64,000 bases of DNA from an uncultured Pelagibacteraceae bacterium (GTDB taxonomy: Bacteria; Pseudomonadota; Alphaproteobacteria; Pelagibacterales; Pelagibacteraceae). Below the pieces are notes generated by a model that was given only the letters and a program-made list of their open reading frames with translations, searched no databases and had not been told where the DNA came from. Positions 8,944-16,798 of the stretch are shown piece after piece (position 1 is the stretch's first letter; every line of letters begins with the position of its first letter). The stretch is taken from assembly GCA_902603905.1 (NCBI GenBank), contig CACKWM010000003.1:32649-96648 (forward strand), given 5' to 3'. Both the position numbers and the translations under genes were made by a program.

Positions 8944-10192
8944 TTATAAAGAAGCAAAAAAAATTTTATTAAAATCGAATATTAAAATTAAAAAGGAGAC
9001 AATTGATTCTATAAAATCGTTAAATAGAGTTTGTGCTAAAGATATTTATTCACCTGTAAATTATCCTGCGGGAAACAACACTGCATTTGATGGATATGCA
9101 ATTAATTCAAAAGATACAATTTATTTAAACAAAAAAAAATCAAAAAAATTTAAAATTTTAAAAACAATAGCAGCAGGAGATAATCCAAAAATAAAAAATG
9201 TAAAAAAGTTTCAAACTGTTGAAGTAATGACTGGAGCTATTATAAATAAACCTTTTGACACAGTCATTCCAATAGAACAAATTCAATATTATCCAAATTT
9301 AAAAAATAAGAAATATATTTTAGTAAATAAAAGGATCAAAAAAAATGAGTACATTAGATATTTAGGTTCTGATTATAAAAAAAAAGAATTAGTTGTTAAA
9401 AAGGGAACTTTAATACAATCGCCTCATATATTAGCCTTTAAAAGTCTTGGAATTAAAAAAATTGATGTGAAAGCAAAACCAAATATTTTATTTTTTTCAA
9501 CAGGCAATGAAATTTCAGATAAGCAAAAAATTGACAATTGGCAAGTAAGAAATTCAAATAGTTATTACATTAAATCTTTATCAAATAATTTTTTATTTAA
9601 TTTTATAGATGGAGGTATTTTAAGAGATAATGATGAAAAAATTTTTAAAAAATTAATAAATAAAAATATCGAATCTAAAATAGATATAATAATTACATCT
9701 GGAGCAGTATCAGCAGGAAGGTTTGATTTTGTGCCCCGAGTAATAAAAAAATTTAAATTATCTAATTTTTTTAAAGATGTTGCTATTAGACCAGGAAAGC
9801 CGGTTTTATTTGCAAAATTTAAAAGTAAAGAAAAAGTTTTTTTTGGTCTTCCGGGTAATCCAATTTCTTCAGCAGCATGTTTCAGATTTTTTGTATATCC
9901 TTTTCTTTCAAATATTCTTAACATAAATGAAGAAAATCCATTTAAAGCTAGATTAAAAAATAAATTTGTTAAGAAAAAAAATTTTACTAGGTTTTTAAAA
10001 GGCAAACTTACTTCAACTAATAATGGAAATTTGCAAATTGAAATTTTACAAGGCCAAGAGTCTTTTAGATTAAAACCATTTGTTAAGTCAAATGTATGGG
10101 GAGTTTTTAAAGCTGGCCAATCAGTATTTAAAAAAGAGCAACTAATTGAATGCCATTCCTTAATTACATCTAACAAAAATATATTTTATTAG
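8936..10192 (+). CDS. moeA: Molybdopterin molybdenumtransferase MoeA
   Basis: MoeA inserts molybdenum into adenylylated molybdopterin. The 418-residue protein shows the family landmarks in order: PAGNNTAFDGYA near 41, VMTGA near 97, an MPT-binding domain with TSGAVSAGRFDF near 255, RPGKPVLFA near 286 and the GLPGNPISS motif near 304, then a beta-barrel C-terminal domain. The usual SGGVSVG is SGAVSAG here, a mild change. It follows mobA with an 8-base overlap and is presumably translationally coupled. Its job here is most likely cofactor supply to the adjacent formate dehydrogenase. Confidence 0.93.
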   Translation: MISYKEAKKILLKSNIKIKKETIDSIKSLNRVCAKDIYSPVNYPAGNNTAFDGYAINSKDTIYLNKKKSKKFKILKTIAAGDNPKIKNVKKFQTVEVMTGAIINKPFDTVIPIEQIQYYPNLKNKKYILVNKRIKKNEYIRYLGSDYKKKELVVKKGTLIQSPHILAFKSLGIKKIDVKAKPNILFFSTGNEISDKQKIDNWQVRNSNSYYIKSLSNNFLFNFIDGGILRDNDEKIFKKLINKNIESKIDIIITSGAVSAGRFDFVPRVIKKFKLSNFFKDVAIRPGKPVLFAKFKSKEKVFFGLPGNPISSAACFRFFVYPFLSNILNINEENPFKARLKNKFVKKKNFTRFLKGKLTSTNNGNLQIEILQGQESFRLKPFVKSNVWGVFKAGQSVFKKEQLIECHSLITSNKNIFY

Positions 10193-10240
10193 GCATCATT
10201 TTTATTGTAGTAGTTATGAATAAGCATTAAATATTTTAAA

Positions 10241-11146
10241 ATGTTAGAATTAAAAAATCATAAATTTGCTATACCTGTAGTATTGTTTGCTGGAGTATTA
10301 TGGTCATTTGGTCCTTTAGTAGTTCGTAACTTGGATCAACCGAATTTGGTACCTTGGCAATATTTGCTAACTAGAGGATTAACAATTTTTTGCATTATAA
10401 ATATTTATTTATTCTTTGAAGAAGGAAAAAAATTTTATAAAAATTATTTCAAAATAGGTTATTCAGGCATTGTGGGTGGTATTGGACTTGGTATTGCAAT
10501 GATTACTTTTATTTGGTCGATTACAAATACTAGTGCTGCAATAACATTGCTGTGTTTAGCAGCTATGCCATTTATCACAGCTTTATTGGGTTTTCTATTT
10601 TTAAAAGAAAAAATTTCGATGAATGTTTGGGTTGCAATTATTATTGCTGCAATTGGTATAGCCATTATGGCTTCAGGCAAAACTGGCCAAGGATCTCTTT
10701 TTGGCCTAATGTTTGGTTTAATTTCTGCAACTGGTTTTTCAGTATTTTCGGTTTCATTAAGATGGAGAAAAGAAACACCAAAATTTACTACTGTTTCAAT
10801 TGCTGGCATATTTTGTGCGGCAGTTTCATTAGTAGTTATTACAATCAATGACGGTAATTTTATATCTTCGAGTCATAACCAAGGATTATTTGCTATTCAT
10901 GGAACTTTGGTTTGTTTAGGTTTAATTTTATATTCAGTAGGATCTAAGGCTTTACCAGCTGCAGAATTAACTTTGCTTTCTTTAACAGAAATTATAGGTG
11001 GAATTTTTTGGGTTTGGTTGCCAATATTAGGAATTAATGAAGTTCCAACAAACAGTACGATTATTGGTGGTTTTTTAATTTTTATTTCAATTATTTATTA
11101 CAGTTTAACGATTAAAACCAACAGAAGATTTATAGCACTTAATTAA
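10241..11146 (+). CDS. EamA-type (DMT superfamily) transporter
   Basis: This is an integral membrane protein of 301 residues with about ten hydrophobic segments in two repeated EamA halves. The first ends in the conserved ALLGFLFLKEKIS region; the second has SLTEIIGGIFWVWLPILG. Members move small metabolites such as amino acids, but substrates cannot be read from sequence. The next gene, an amidinotransferase, begins eight bases after its stop, so the two are probably one unit. The transporter may then handle the amidinotransferase substrate or product. That link is inference. Confidence 0.85.
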   Translation: MLELKNHKFAIPVVLFAGVLWSFGPLVVRNLDQPNLVPWQYLLTRGLTIFCIINIYLFFEEGKKFYKNYFKIGYSGIVGGIGLGIAMITFIWSITNTSAAITLLCLAAMPFITALLGFLFLKEKISMNVWVAIIIAAIGIAIMASGKTGQGSLFGLMFGLISATGFSVFSVSLRWRKETPKFTTVSIAGIFCAAVSLVVITINDGNFISSSHNQGLFAIHGTLVCLGLILYSVGSKALPAAELTLLSLTEIIGGIFWVWLPILGINEVPTNSTIIGGFLIFISIIYYSLTIKTNRRFIALN

Positions 11147-11154
11147 TTAAAATC

Positions 11155-12270
11155 ATGAGAGAAAAAAAGACTATTGTTAATTCTTGGAATGAGTGGGATC
11201 CATTAAAGCATGTAATTGTTGGAAGAGCAGACGGTTGTTGCATACCTCCACCTGAGCCAGCTTTAGATGCAAAAGTACCTGAGGACTCTGACATGAAAGG
11301 TCAATATGGTCCTCGTACAAAAGATACAGTAGATAAAGCCAATCAATTGCTTGATGATTTTGTTAATCTTTTAGAAAAAAGAGGAGTTAAAGTTGATAGA
11401 CCAGTTCCATTAAATTTTAATCAAGAAGTTTCAACACCGGATTGGAAAGCCGAAAGTATGTTCGGCTGTATGCCAGCTCGTGATGTTATTTTAACTGTTG
11501 GAAATGAAATGTTAGAAGCCACAATGAGTTATAGATGTAGATGGTTTGAATATTTAAATTATAGACCGCTTATTAAAAAATATTATGAGCAAGACCCTAA
11601 TATGAAACATGAGTCAGCGCCCAAACCTAGATTAACAAATCTTGATTATAGAAAAGATTATTTGTCTGACAAGATTGGAATTCAAAAACGTTTAGAATGG
11701 ACAGAAAAAAAATTTTTTGTAACAACTGAAGAAGAACCTCTTTTTGATGCAGCGGATGTTTTAAGATTTGGAAAAGATTTAATAGTTCAACATGGGTTTA
11801 CTACAAATTTAAAAGGCATCAATTGGTTAAGTCGACATTATAAAGACCATAGAGTTCATGGAGTTAATTTTCCTGGAGATCCATATCCAATACACATTGA
11901 TGCAACTTTCACTCCAATTAAACCTGGTTTAATTATTAACAACCCTCAAAGAAAACTTCCTAAAGAACAAAGAAAACTCTTTGAAGATAATGATTGGAAA
12001 ATAATTGATTCAGCACAACCTGCTCATAATTCACCCCCTCCATTATGTTATTCATCAGTATGGCTATCTATGAATGTATTAGTTTTAGATCCAAAAACTG
12101 TTTGTGTAGAAAAAAGTGAAGTTTATCAGGCCGAACAATTAGATAAACTTGGAATGGAAGTAGTACCAGTTGAATTAAGAGATGCTTATGCTTTTGGAGG
12201 AGGACTTCACTGTTGTACTGCAGATGTTTATAGGGAAGGGAAGTTGGAAGATTATTTTCCAAAACAATAA
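11155..12270 (+). CDS. Amidinotransferase, glycine/arginine amidinotransferase-like
   Basis: This enzyme probably moves an amidino group from arginine to an amine acceptor and is related to L-arginine:glycine amidinotransferase. In its 371 residues the catalytic set is visible: D198 in EPLFDAADVLRFG, H247 in HIDATFTPI and C353 in GGGLHCCTADV. Human AGAT has the closely similar FDAAD, HIDATF and GGGFHCWTCDV. The length is near that of bacterial homologues. It follows an EamA transporter by eight bases and faces a small hypothetical gene across 7 bases. Guanidinoacetate is one possible product. The acceptor amine is not determined by the sequence. Confidence 0.85.
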   Translation: MREKKTIVNSWNEWDPLKHVIVGRADGCCIPPPEPALDAKVPEDSDMKGQYGPRTKDTVDKANQLLDDFVNLLEKRGVKVDRPVPLNFNQEVSTPDWKAESMFGCMPARDVILTVGNEMLEATMSYRCRWFEYLNYRPLIKKYYEQDPNMKHESAPKPRLTNLDYRKDYLSDKIGIQKRLEWTEKKFFVTTEEEPLFDAADVLRFGKDLIVQHGFTTNLKGINWLSRHYKDHRVHGVNFPGDPYPIHIDATFTPIKPGLIINNPQRKLPKEQRKLFEDNDWKIIDSAQPAHNSPPPLCYSSVWLSMNVLVLDPKTVCVEKSEVYQAEQLDKLGMEVVPVELRDAYAFGGGLHCCTADVYREGKLEDYFPKQ

Positions 12271-12277
12271 AAAATAA

Positions 12278-12505
12278 TTAGCTCGGGTTTTTTTTTAAAA
12301 ATTCTATATATTTTACCACTTCATCAAATTTGTTATCATCAATATCTTTGTAACTCATTTGAAATTTATCTTTAACGCATATTGCAACATGAGCATAAGG
12401 GTTTCGTCCCTTAGGATGATTTGGGTGATCAGGTAATTGACCCCGTAAATAATCACCAGCTTCCTGAATAATTTTCCACAGTTTACTTGCGTTTTCTTTA
12501 TTCAT
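12278..12505 (-). CDS. Small conserved-looking hypothetical protein (intact parent of truncated copies)
   Basis: I do not recognise this 75-residue protein. It starts MNKENASKLW and contains a His/Pro-rich centre (LPDHPNHPKGRNPYAHV), then a charged helix-like end. I chose the ATG at 12505. The longer frame would begin with TTG at 12514. Similarity to the truncated copy at 15833-15895 stops just upstream of this ATG. Two broken copies of its first 21-22 codons lie at 14620-14688 and 15833-15895, so this is the only full copy in the patch. There are no membrane segments and no signal peptide. Confidence 0.65.
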   Translation of the reverse strand: MNKENASKLWKIIQEAGDYLRGQLPDHPNHPKGRNPYAHVAICVKDKFQMSYKDIDDNKFDEVVKYIEFLKKNPS

Positions 12506-12528
12506 ACTAGTCAAAACCTTGTTTTATC
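12440..12528. repeat. 89-base direct repeat, copy 1
   Basis: Identical base for base to 14623-14711. It covers codons 1 to about 22 of the small hypothetical gene plus its upstream 23 bases. Identity breaks sharply at both edges, which points to a recent duplication or recombination. Confidence 0.95.
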
Positions 12529-12550
12529 TCAATCTGGTCTAGTCTGGGTA

Positions 12551-12601
12551 CTAGTTTATCCTATAAAATCCTATAATCAAGATCCCTAAAAGTTTTTTCA
12601 T
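12551..12601 (-). pseudogene. Truncated secreted-protein leader (MKKLLG...), remnant 1
   Basis: A 16-codon open frame begins MKKLLGILIIGF and stops at once (YRIN, TAG). The beginning matches the signal peptide of the intact secreted protein at 14800-15645 (MKKLLGTVVLGLL), so it looks like the severed start of a paralogue. The stretch 12558-12602 matches 14739-14783 with one difference seen by eye. Confidence 0.6.
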
Positions 12602-12631
12602 TTTGACGGTCATGTGACGTTAGGAAGATAA

Positions 12632-14269
12632 TTAATTATTCTTTTCTAATTTTTCTAGCTCTTTATCTATCTTAGCCAATTTCTTTTTTCCAATTAAGCA
12701 TTCTAAATAAACAGTTTGCAAAATTCCTTTATTAGCTATGTCCTCTGATGAAAGTTTTCGTTTAGAATTTGATAGAACTGGTTTAATAGAATTCGACTCT
12801 AAGAAAGTTTTTACTACAGATGTTTTGATGCCAAAATTCATATTTTCTGGCAGGGTTCCAAATGCCTGAAGAAAAAAGAATATATTTGCCTTAGCTACGG
12901 CCACACCAATTACATTTCCATACTCATCATAAATTGGTCCTCCACTATTACCTGGTTGTAAGGCTGCATCGATTTGCATTCTTGTAAATTCATCACCCAA
13001 TCCAGATAAGGAACTTACATTTCCTTGGTTTAATTTAATTTTAGAACTTATTGATTTTCCAAAAGGATATCCCATAACAATTATTTTTTCCCCTAGCTTG
13101 GCGTCTTGGTTTCTAAATTTTGCAAAACTATTAATTTTTTTTGAAACCTTTAAAAGCGCAAGATCATTCTGTCTATCCTGAGAGATAATAATTGCAGCAC
13201 TACCGTTGGGATCGTTATCAAGAAATAATTTGATTTCATCACATTTTGTATCAAATTTTGTAATACCTGCTTGTTCTATAACATGATTATTTGTTATCAC
13301 GTGTCCTTCTGAGCTAACAAAAAAAGCCGTTCCATTCCATGCGGGTACTGGTTCATTTTCTTTTGATTCAGCCTTTTGTTTTTCTATTTCTTTTTCTTTA
13401 GCTATTCTTATTTCTTCTTTAGTTGCTTTTTCTTCTTCTTCATATGTTTTTAAAGCATATTTTAAAGATTTTTTAATTTCATCTTCTGATAGTTTTATTT
13501 TTTTATTTTGATCACCAAAAGTTACCATGACTGTAATTGGATAATTAATGTTTTCTAATCCATATATACCATTATAATTGTCTACTAAATCCCACATATT
13601 AATTAGATATTGTTTTCCACAATTATTTTCTTTTATAGCTTTATTTTTACAAGGAGAGCCTTTGGGGCTTGATGAAATATTAAATTCCTTTGATTGATTT
13701 TCATTAACTATAAATTTATATTTAATTAATGTCCCAGATATAAATTTGTCCTCGTATTTGACTTTATAATTTCCTGTTGCTCTAATTACTTCTTTTATTC
13801 TCTCTTCCTCTGTGTATTTCTTTTTTGTTCCAAGATATCTTTCTTTACATTTTGTGAGATAAATATCTTTTTGTTTACCAGGAAGAACTGTGGCCATCCA
13901 TTCAGCTAAACACCATGCCTCGATTGTTCCTAAGGCGAAAATTGATCCTGTTAATTCACCTATAGGATTATGTGCTACTGTAGACTGTTTTTTTTCTACA
14001 ATATATTTTTTTGCAATGTCTTCCCTCATGATGAATTCAGGTACTTTAAATTCTTCTCTAATTTTTATTTGAAGAATGTCATAATGTTCTTTGCTGGTTA
14101 TTGTATAAATTAAAGTACTTCTTACTCTTTCAGCTTTGTCATCCACATAAACTGCTTTTTCTTTACCTTTAATTAATTCAGTTTTTTTAACTTTTCTATC
14201 AACTGGAACTTGAGTTCCACATTGCACAACAAAAAACGCTAGAATGGTGAACGCTAGTAATCTCCTCAT
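12632..14269 (-). CDS. Trypsin-like (Deg/S1C-type) serine protease with large N-terminal domain, probable lipoprotein
   Basis: With the ATG at 14269 the protein has 545 residues and begins MRRLLAFTILAFFVVQCG, a signal peptide ending in a possible lipobox cysteine. An AGAGG Shine-Dalgarno five bases upstream supports this start; the open frame extends 15 codons further. Residues ~20-270 are an unrecognised domain. An E/K-rich linker at ~275-305 leads to a protease domain with the full triad: H329 (TNNHVIE), D369 (NDLALLKV) and S442 (PGNSGGPIYD). No PDZ domain follows. It probably acts in the periplasm, anchored to a membrane. Role and substrates are unknown. It sits inside the patch of duplicated leader fragments. 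Confidence 0.8.
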   Translation of the reverse strand: MRRLLAFTILAFFVVQCGTQVPVDRKVKKTELIKGKEKAVYVDDKAERVRSTLIYTITSKEHYDILQIKIREEFKVPEFIMREDIAKKYIVEKKQSTVAHNPIGELTGSIFALGTIEAWCLAEWMATVLPGKQKDIYLTKCKERYLGTKKKYTEEERIKEVIRATGNYKVKYEDKFISGTLIKYKFIVNENQSKEFNISSSPKGSPCKNKAIKENNCGKQYLINMWDLVDNYNGIYGLENINYPITVMVTFGDQNKKIKLSEDEIKKSLKYALKTYEEEEKATKEEIRIAKEKEIEKQKAESKENEPVPAWNGTAFFVSSEGHVITNNHVIEQAGITKFDTKCDEIKLFLDNDPNGSAAIIISQDRQNDLALLKVSKKINSFAKFRNQDAKLGEKIIVMGYPFGKSISSKIKLNQGNVSSLSGLGDEFTRMQIDAALQPGNSGGPIYDEYGNVIGVAVAKANIFFFLQAFGTLPENMNFGIKTSVVKTFLESNSIKPVLSNSKRKLSSEDIANKGILQTVYLECLIGKKKLAKIDKELEKLEKNN

Positions 14270-14392
14270 TGGTACCTCTAATCCAATTGTCACATTTTTT
14301 TTTTGATTTGTCACGATCTAACTATCCAACAAAACGGCTATTTATGATTAACAAACTATTAAAATGTAGCAAAGTTAACGAAAGGACATTGC

Positions 14393-14437
14393 TTATTTAT
14401 TTAAACCCAGAACCACGATCCCTAAAAGCTTTTTCAT
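14393..14437 (-). pseudogene. Truncated secreted-protein leader, remnant 2
   Basis: A 14-codon frame reads MKKLLGIVVLGLNK then TAA. It matches the first 12 codons of the secreted protein at 14800-15645 except one residue, then diverges. The DNA upstream of its ATG also resembles the DNA upstream of that gene, so a whole leader-plus-promoter unit was duplicated before the body was lost. Confidence 0.6.
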
Positions 14438-14580
14438 AATTAAATGCTATCAAAAAGCACTAGAATTAACCATTTGATTTATCTCGAAATGGTCTAGTTT
14501 GAGTACTAGTTTGTTAGATGTTTTTAGTGAATCTTTATGCGAATTATTTTTTATGAATTTTAAATAGTCCGCATAACTAG

Positions 14581-14620
14581 TGTGAGGTAGGGTGATGTAG
14601 TGTGAGGTAGTGTGTTAGTC
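14581..14620. repeat. Imperfect 10-base tandem repeat, four units
   Basis: The four units read tgtgaggtag, ggtgatgtag, tgtgaggtag and tgtgttagtc. The paralogous stretch at about 15788-15830 has only a decayed trace of them. Confidence 0.7.
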
Positions 14621-14688
14621 TAACCCCGTAAATAATCACCAGCTTCCTGAATAATTTTCCACAGTTTACTTGCGTTTTCTTTATTCAT
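14620..14688 (-). pseudogene. Truncated copy of the small hypothetical gene (22 codons)
   Basis: It reads MNKENASKLWKIIQEAG, continues DYLRG and then hits TAG where the parent at 12278-12505 continues. The DNA is identical to the parent up to the break at 14623, so the truncation is recent. Confidence 0.75.
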
Positions 14689-14711
14689 ACTAGTCAAAAC
14701 CTTGTTTTATC
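14623..14711. repeat. 89-base direct repeat, copy 2
   Basis: Identical to 12440-12528, in the same orientation and about 2.2 kb away. The serine protease gene lies between the copies, so recombination between them would remove or duplicate it. Confidence 0.95.
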
Positions 14712-14782
14712 GCAAATGTCTCCAGTTGTGTCTCTAGCATCCTATAAAATCCTATAACCAAGATCCCTAAAAGTTTTTTCAT
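14690..14782 (-). pseudogene. Truncated secreted-protein leader, remnant 3
   Basis: The frame reads MKKLLGILVIGF, then runs 18 further unrelated codons to TAG at 14690. It is nearly identical at its start to remnant 1 at 12551-12601. It could be translated as a 30-residue peptide, but the resemblance to a signal peptide followed by divergent sequence suggests a broken paralogue. Confidence 0.55.
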
Positions 14783-14799
14783 TTATAGAATCCCCAATT

Positions 14800-15645
14800 T
14801 TAATAACAATTCTCATTTCTAAAGTTACTAGTTGATATACCAAATTTGTTTGATTGAGCGTTGTAATCAATCATTAACATTTGATCATTAGTATTACTTA
14901 TGGAGGTGTCAACTATCATATACATTATGCAGTTACTGTTACCTGCTCTCCCTATACTAACATATTGGCCATTACCAATATTATTTGAATTGTAAGGAAT
15001 TGTTGTAAATGAGATACCTGTCCTATCGTTTAAATTACAATAAATTAATTCATCAGATTTAAAATTAGTATTAAAGTTATATTTATCTACAAACCTAAAA
15101 GCAGACTTTAAATACGTATCTAACAAATCTTTACTTAATCCACCTTTGGTTATACCACAATTTCCTAAATATTTATTTGGTACGTTTATTTCAGTAAAAA
15201 TATCTTCTGTAGTAGTAGATATCTCAACTTTTTCTGTGGTTGGCCATACTTTTTTTATTTTATAATTCCAATCTTTAGTAAAGAAGCTATCAAATTTACA
15301 TTTAAATGTTCCTGTATTTGAATCGATTAAATTTATAATTAAATTACATTTTTTATTTTTTGAATTAAATGCATAACCTTTATAATTATCTTTTGATCCA
15401 GATATTTCTCCAGTTAGTTTGTCCTTAGATTGTTTTCCACCACTAACTCTGTATATTTTTATTTTATCACCTGATTTAACATATGCCTCTAAAATACCAT
15501 CATTGTCTAACCAAAGACCTTCTATTGTTTCGAGATTATTATCTTTAAAATATTTTTTAATTGCTTGTTTTTCAACATTTGATAAAGCAAATACGGCGTT
15601 ACACCACAACAAACCCAGAACCACGGTTCCTAGAAGTTTTTTCAT
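14800..15645 (-). CDS. Secreted hypothetical protein, intact member of the MKKLLG leader family
   Basis: I do not recognise this 281-residue protein. It opens with a clear signal peptide, MKKLLGTVVLGLLWCNAVFA, likely cut after the second A (residue 20), so it should be periplasmic or exported. The mature part is rich in N, K, D and S, with six cysteines that may form disulfides. Residues ~40-115 look like a small beta-rich domain and ~150-281 like a second. There are no transmembrane segments after the leader. Three truncated copies of its leader lie nearby. It follows an upstream region duplicated at 14438-14622. It probably belongs to a SAR11-specific family of variable secreted proteins. 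Confidence 0.65.
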   Translation of the reverse strand: MKKLLGTVVLGLLWCNAVFALSNVEKQAIKKYFKDNNLETIEGLWLDNDGILEAYVKSGDKIKIYRVSGGKQSKDKLTGEISGSKDNYKGYAFNSKNKKCNLIINLIDSNTGTFKCKFDSFFTKDWNYKIKKVWPTTEKVEISTTTEDIFTEINVPNKYLGNCGITKGGLSKDLLDTYLKSAFRFVDKYNFNTNFKSDELIYCNLNDRTGISFTTIPYNSNNIGNGQYVSIGRAGNSNCIMYMIVDTSISNTNDQMLMIDYNAQSNKFGISTSNFRNENCY

Positions 15646-16045
15646 AATAAAATGTTATCAAAAACTTCTAAAATTAACTATTTGATTTATCTCAAATTTG
15701 CCTAGTCTGGTGCCTAGTTTGCTGCTTAAATTGATGAATCTTTACGCGAATTATTTTTTATGAATTGTAAATAGTCCGCATAACTAGTGTAGGGTAGCGC
15801 AATGTAATGCCAAGTATGTTGTTCCGCTAATTCCGTAAATAATCACCAACTTCCTGTATGATTTTCTAGAGTTTACTTGCATTTTCTTTATTCATAATAC
15901 TTTTATACAATTTATTTAATTTAAAAAAATTGAAACAAATTGATTTAATCACTTTCAGGTTGTAAACTAATTTAGACATTATTATCAATCATTGTCTTGT
16001 ATATATGAAAAAACTTTGCTTAAATTATTTTTATAAAAAATAGCA
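15646..16045. other. Gene-poor stretch upstream of the secreted protein
   Basis: This 400-base gap carries the presumed promoter region of the minus-strand secreted protein (15646-15832, similar to 14438-14622), a decayed copy of the small hypothetical gene, and about 150 bases of very AT-rich leader for the plus-strand coiled-coil gene. A 12-codon frame (MKKLCLNYFYKK) at 16005-16043 ends two bases before that gene. No RNA gene was seen. Confidence 0.7.
15833..15895 (-). pseudogene. Older truncated copy of the small hypothetical gene
   Basis: From an ATG at 15895 the frame reads MNKENASKL then TAG, then KIIQEVGDYLR, matching the parent at 12278-12505 apart from the stop and substitutions. 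It is more diverged than the copy at 14620-14688, so the duplications happened at different times. Confidence 0.75.
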
Positions 16046-16795
16046 ATGCCTAAGAAAAAAAAAATTAGAAGAAAAAAAAAAACTGCTGATCCACTTAGTT
16101 TAGAAAAATTGCCTTCTACACTAAGTAAGTTTTATCAAAATTATAAAAAACAAAAAGAAATTGATGATTTAAGAAAAATTAAGCTTCAAGAAAGAGAAGA
16201 AGCTAAAAATATTGTTCAGGAAAAAAAGAAACTATCATCAAGAACAGAAAAAATTGAAAAAGAAGAAGAAAGATTAAGATTAAAAGAAGAAGAACTAAAA
16301 CAAAAAGAAAATGACATAAAATTGAAAGAAGAGGAACAAAGAAAAAAAGATGAATATTTAAGATTAAAAGATTTAGATTTAAGACGTAAAGACACTGATC
16401 AAAATCGAAGAAATAAGCAGTTGCAATTAAAAGCAGAGGAACAAAAACGAAAAGATGTAGATTTAGTAGTCAGAGAAGAAGAACAAAAACGAAAAGAACA
16501 AAAAGAAAATAGAAAAAAATACAAAGAGCTAAAACTTAAAGCTATCAATGATCAAGAATTAAAAAATCAAGAAGAAATTAGAATAAAAGAATGGGAAAGA
16601 AGATTTGAAGAGGAGAGACGATTAGAAGAAAAACGTGAAGAATTAAAAGCTGAAAGAATAGCAAAAAAACAGCAAGAAAGAACAGTTTTATTAGATGAAA
16701 AAGAAAATACAATTCAGAAAAAGCAAAATTTACCTGATGAAGAATTAGTCTCTAGATTAGAAAACTTTGAAACAAAGCATTCGAAAAAAAATTAA
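16046..16795 (+). CDS. Highly charged coiled-coil protein of unknown function
   Basis: The 249-residue protein begins with a lysine/arginine tract (MPKKKKIRRKKK) and continues from about residue 35 to 230 as an almost unbroken K/E/R/Q-rich helix. Repeats of the type LRLKEEELKQKE and RLKDLDLRRKD give a long coiled coil. There is no signal peptide, membrane segment or enzyme motif. The basic tail could bind nucleic acid, but nothing shows it does. It faces the MFS gene with a three-base gap and lies at the edge of the duplicated patch. Similarity searches will be distorted by composition. I cannot assign a function. Confidence 0.65.
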   Translation: MPKKKKIRRKKKTADPLSLEKLPSTLSKFYQNYKKQKEIDDLRKIKLQEREEAKNIVQEKKKLSSRTEKIEKEEERLRLKEEELKQKENDIKLKEEEQRKKDEYLRLKDLDLRRKDTDQNRRNKQLQLKAEEQKRKDVDLVVREEEQKRKEQKENRKKYKELKLKAINDQELKNQEEIRIKEWERRFEEERRLEEKREELKAERIAKKQQERTVLLDEKENTIQKKQNLPDEELVSRLENFETKHSKKN

Positions 16796-16798
16796 TTT

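Larger units (their letters stand above)
14270..14799. other. Gene-poor stretch with three truncated gene copies
   Basis: This 530-base gap between two minus-strand secreted-protein genes holds leader remnant 2, a 10-base-period repeat, the second copy of the small-hypothetical 5' end and leader remnant 3. Bases 14438-14620 are recognisably similar to 15646-15832, with exact shared blocks at 14539-14559 with 15746-15766 and 14562-14583 with 15769-15790. No RNA gene or intact protein gene was seen. Confidence 0.75.

Noticed and set aside
14581..14620. Tandem 10-base units as a CRISPR or origin iteron array
   Set aside because: The units are short, adjacent without spacers, only four and imperfect, and lie in a decayed duplicated stretch.
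14690..14782. 30-residue open frame as a functional small protein
   Set aside because: Its start is nearly the same as another leader remnant and the rest is unrelated, so a broken paralogue fits better, although expression is not excluded.
16005..16043. 12-codon frame MKKLCLNYFYKK upstream of the coiled-coil gene as a real gene
   Set aside because: Too short and no conservation can be tested; kept only as a possible leader in the findings.
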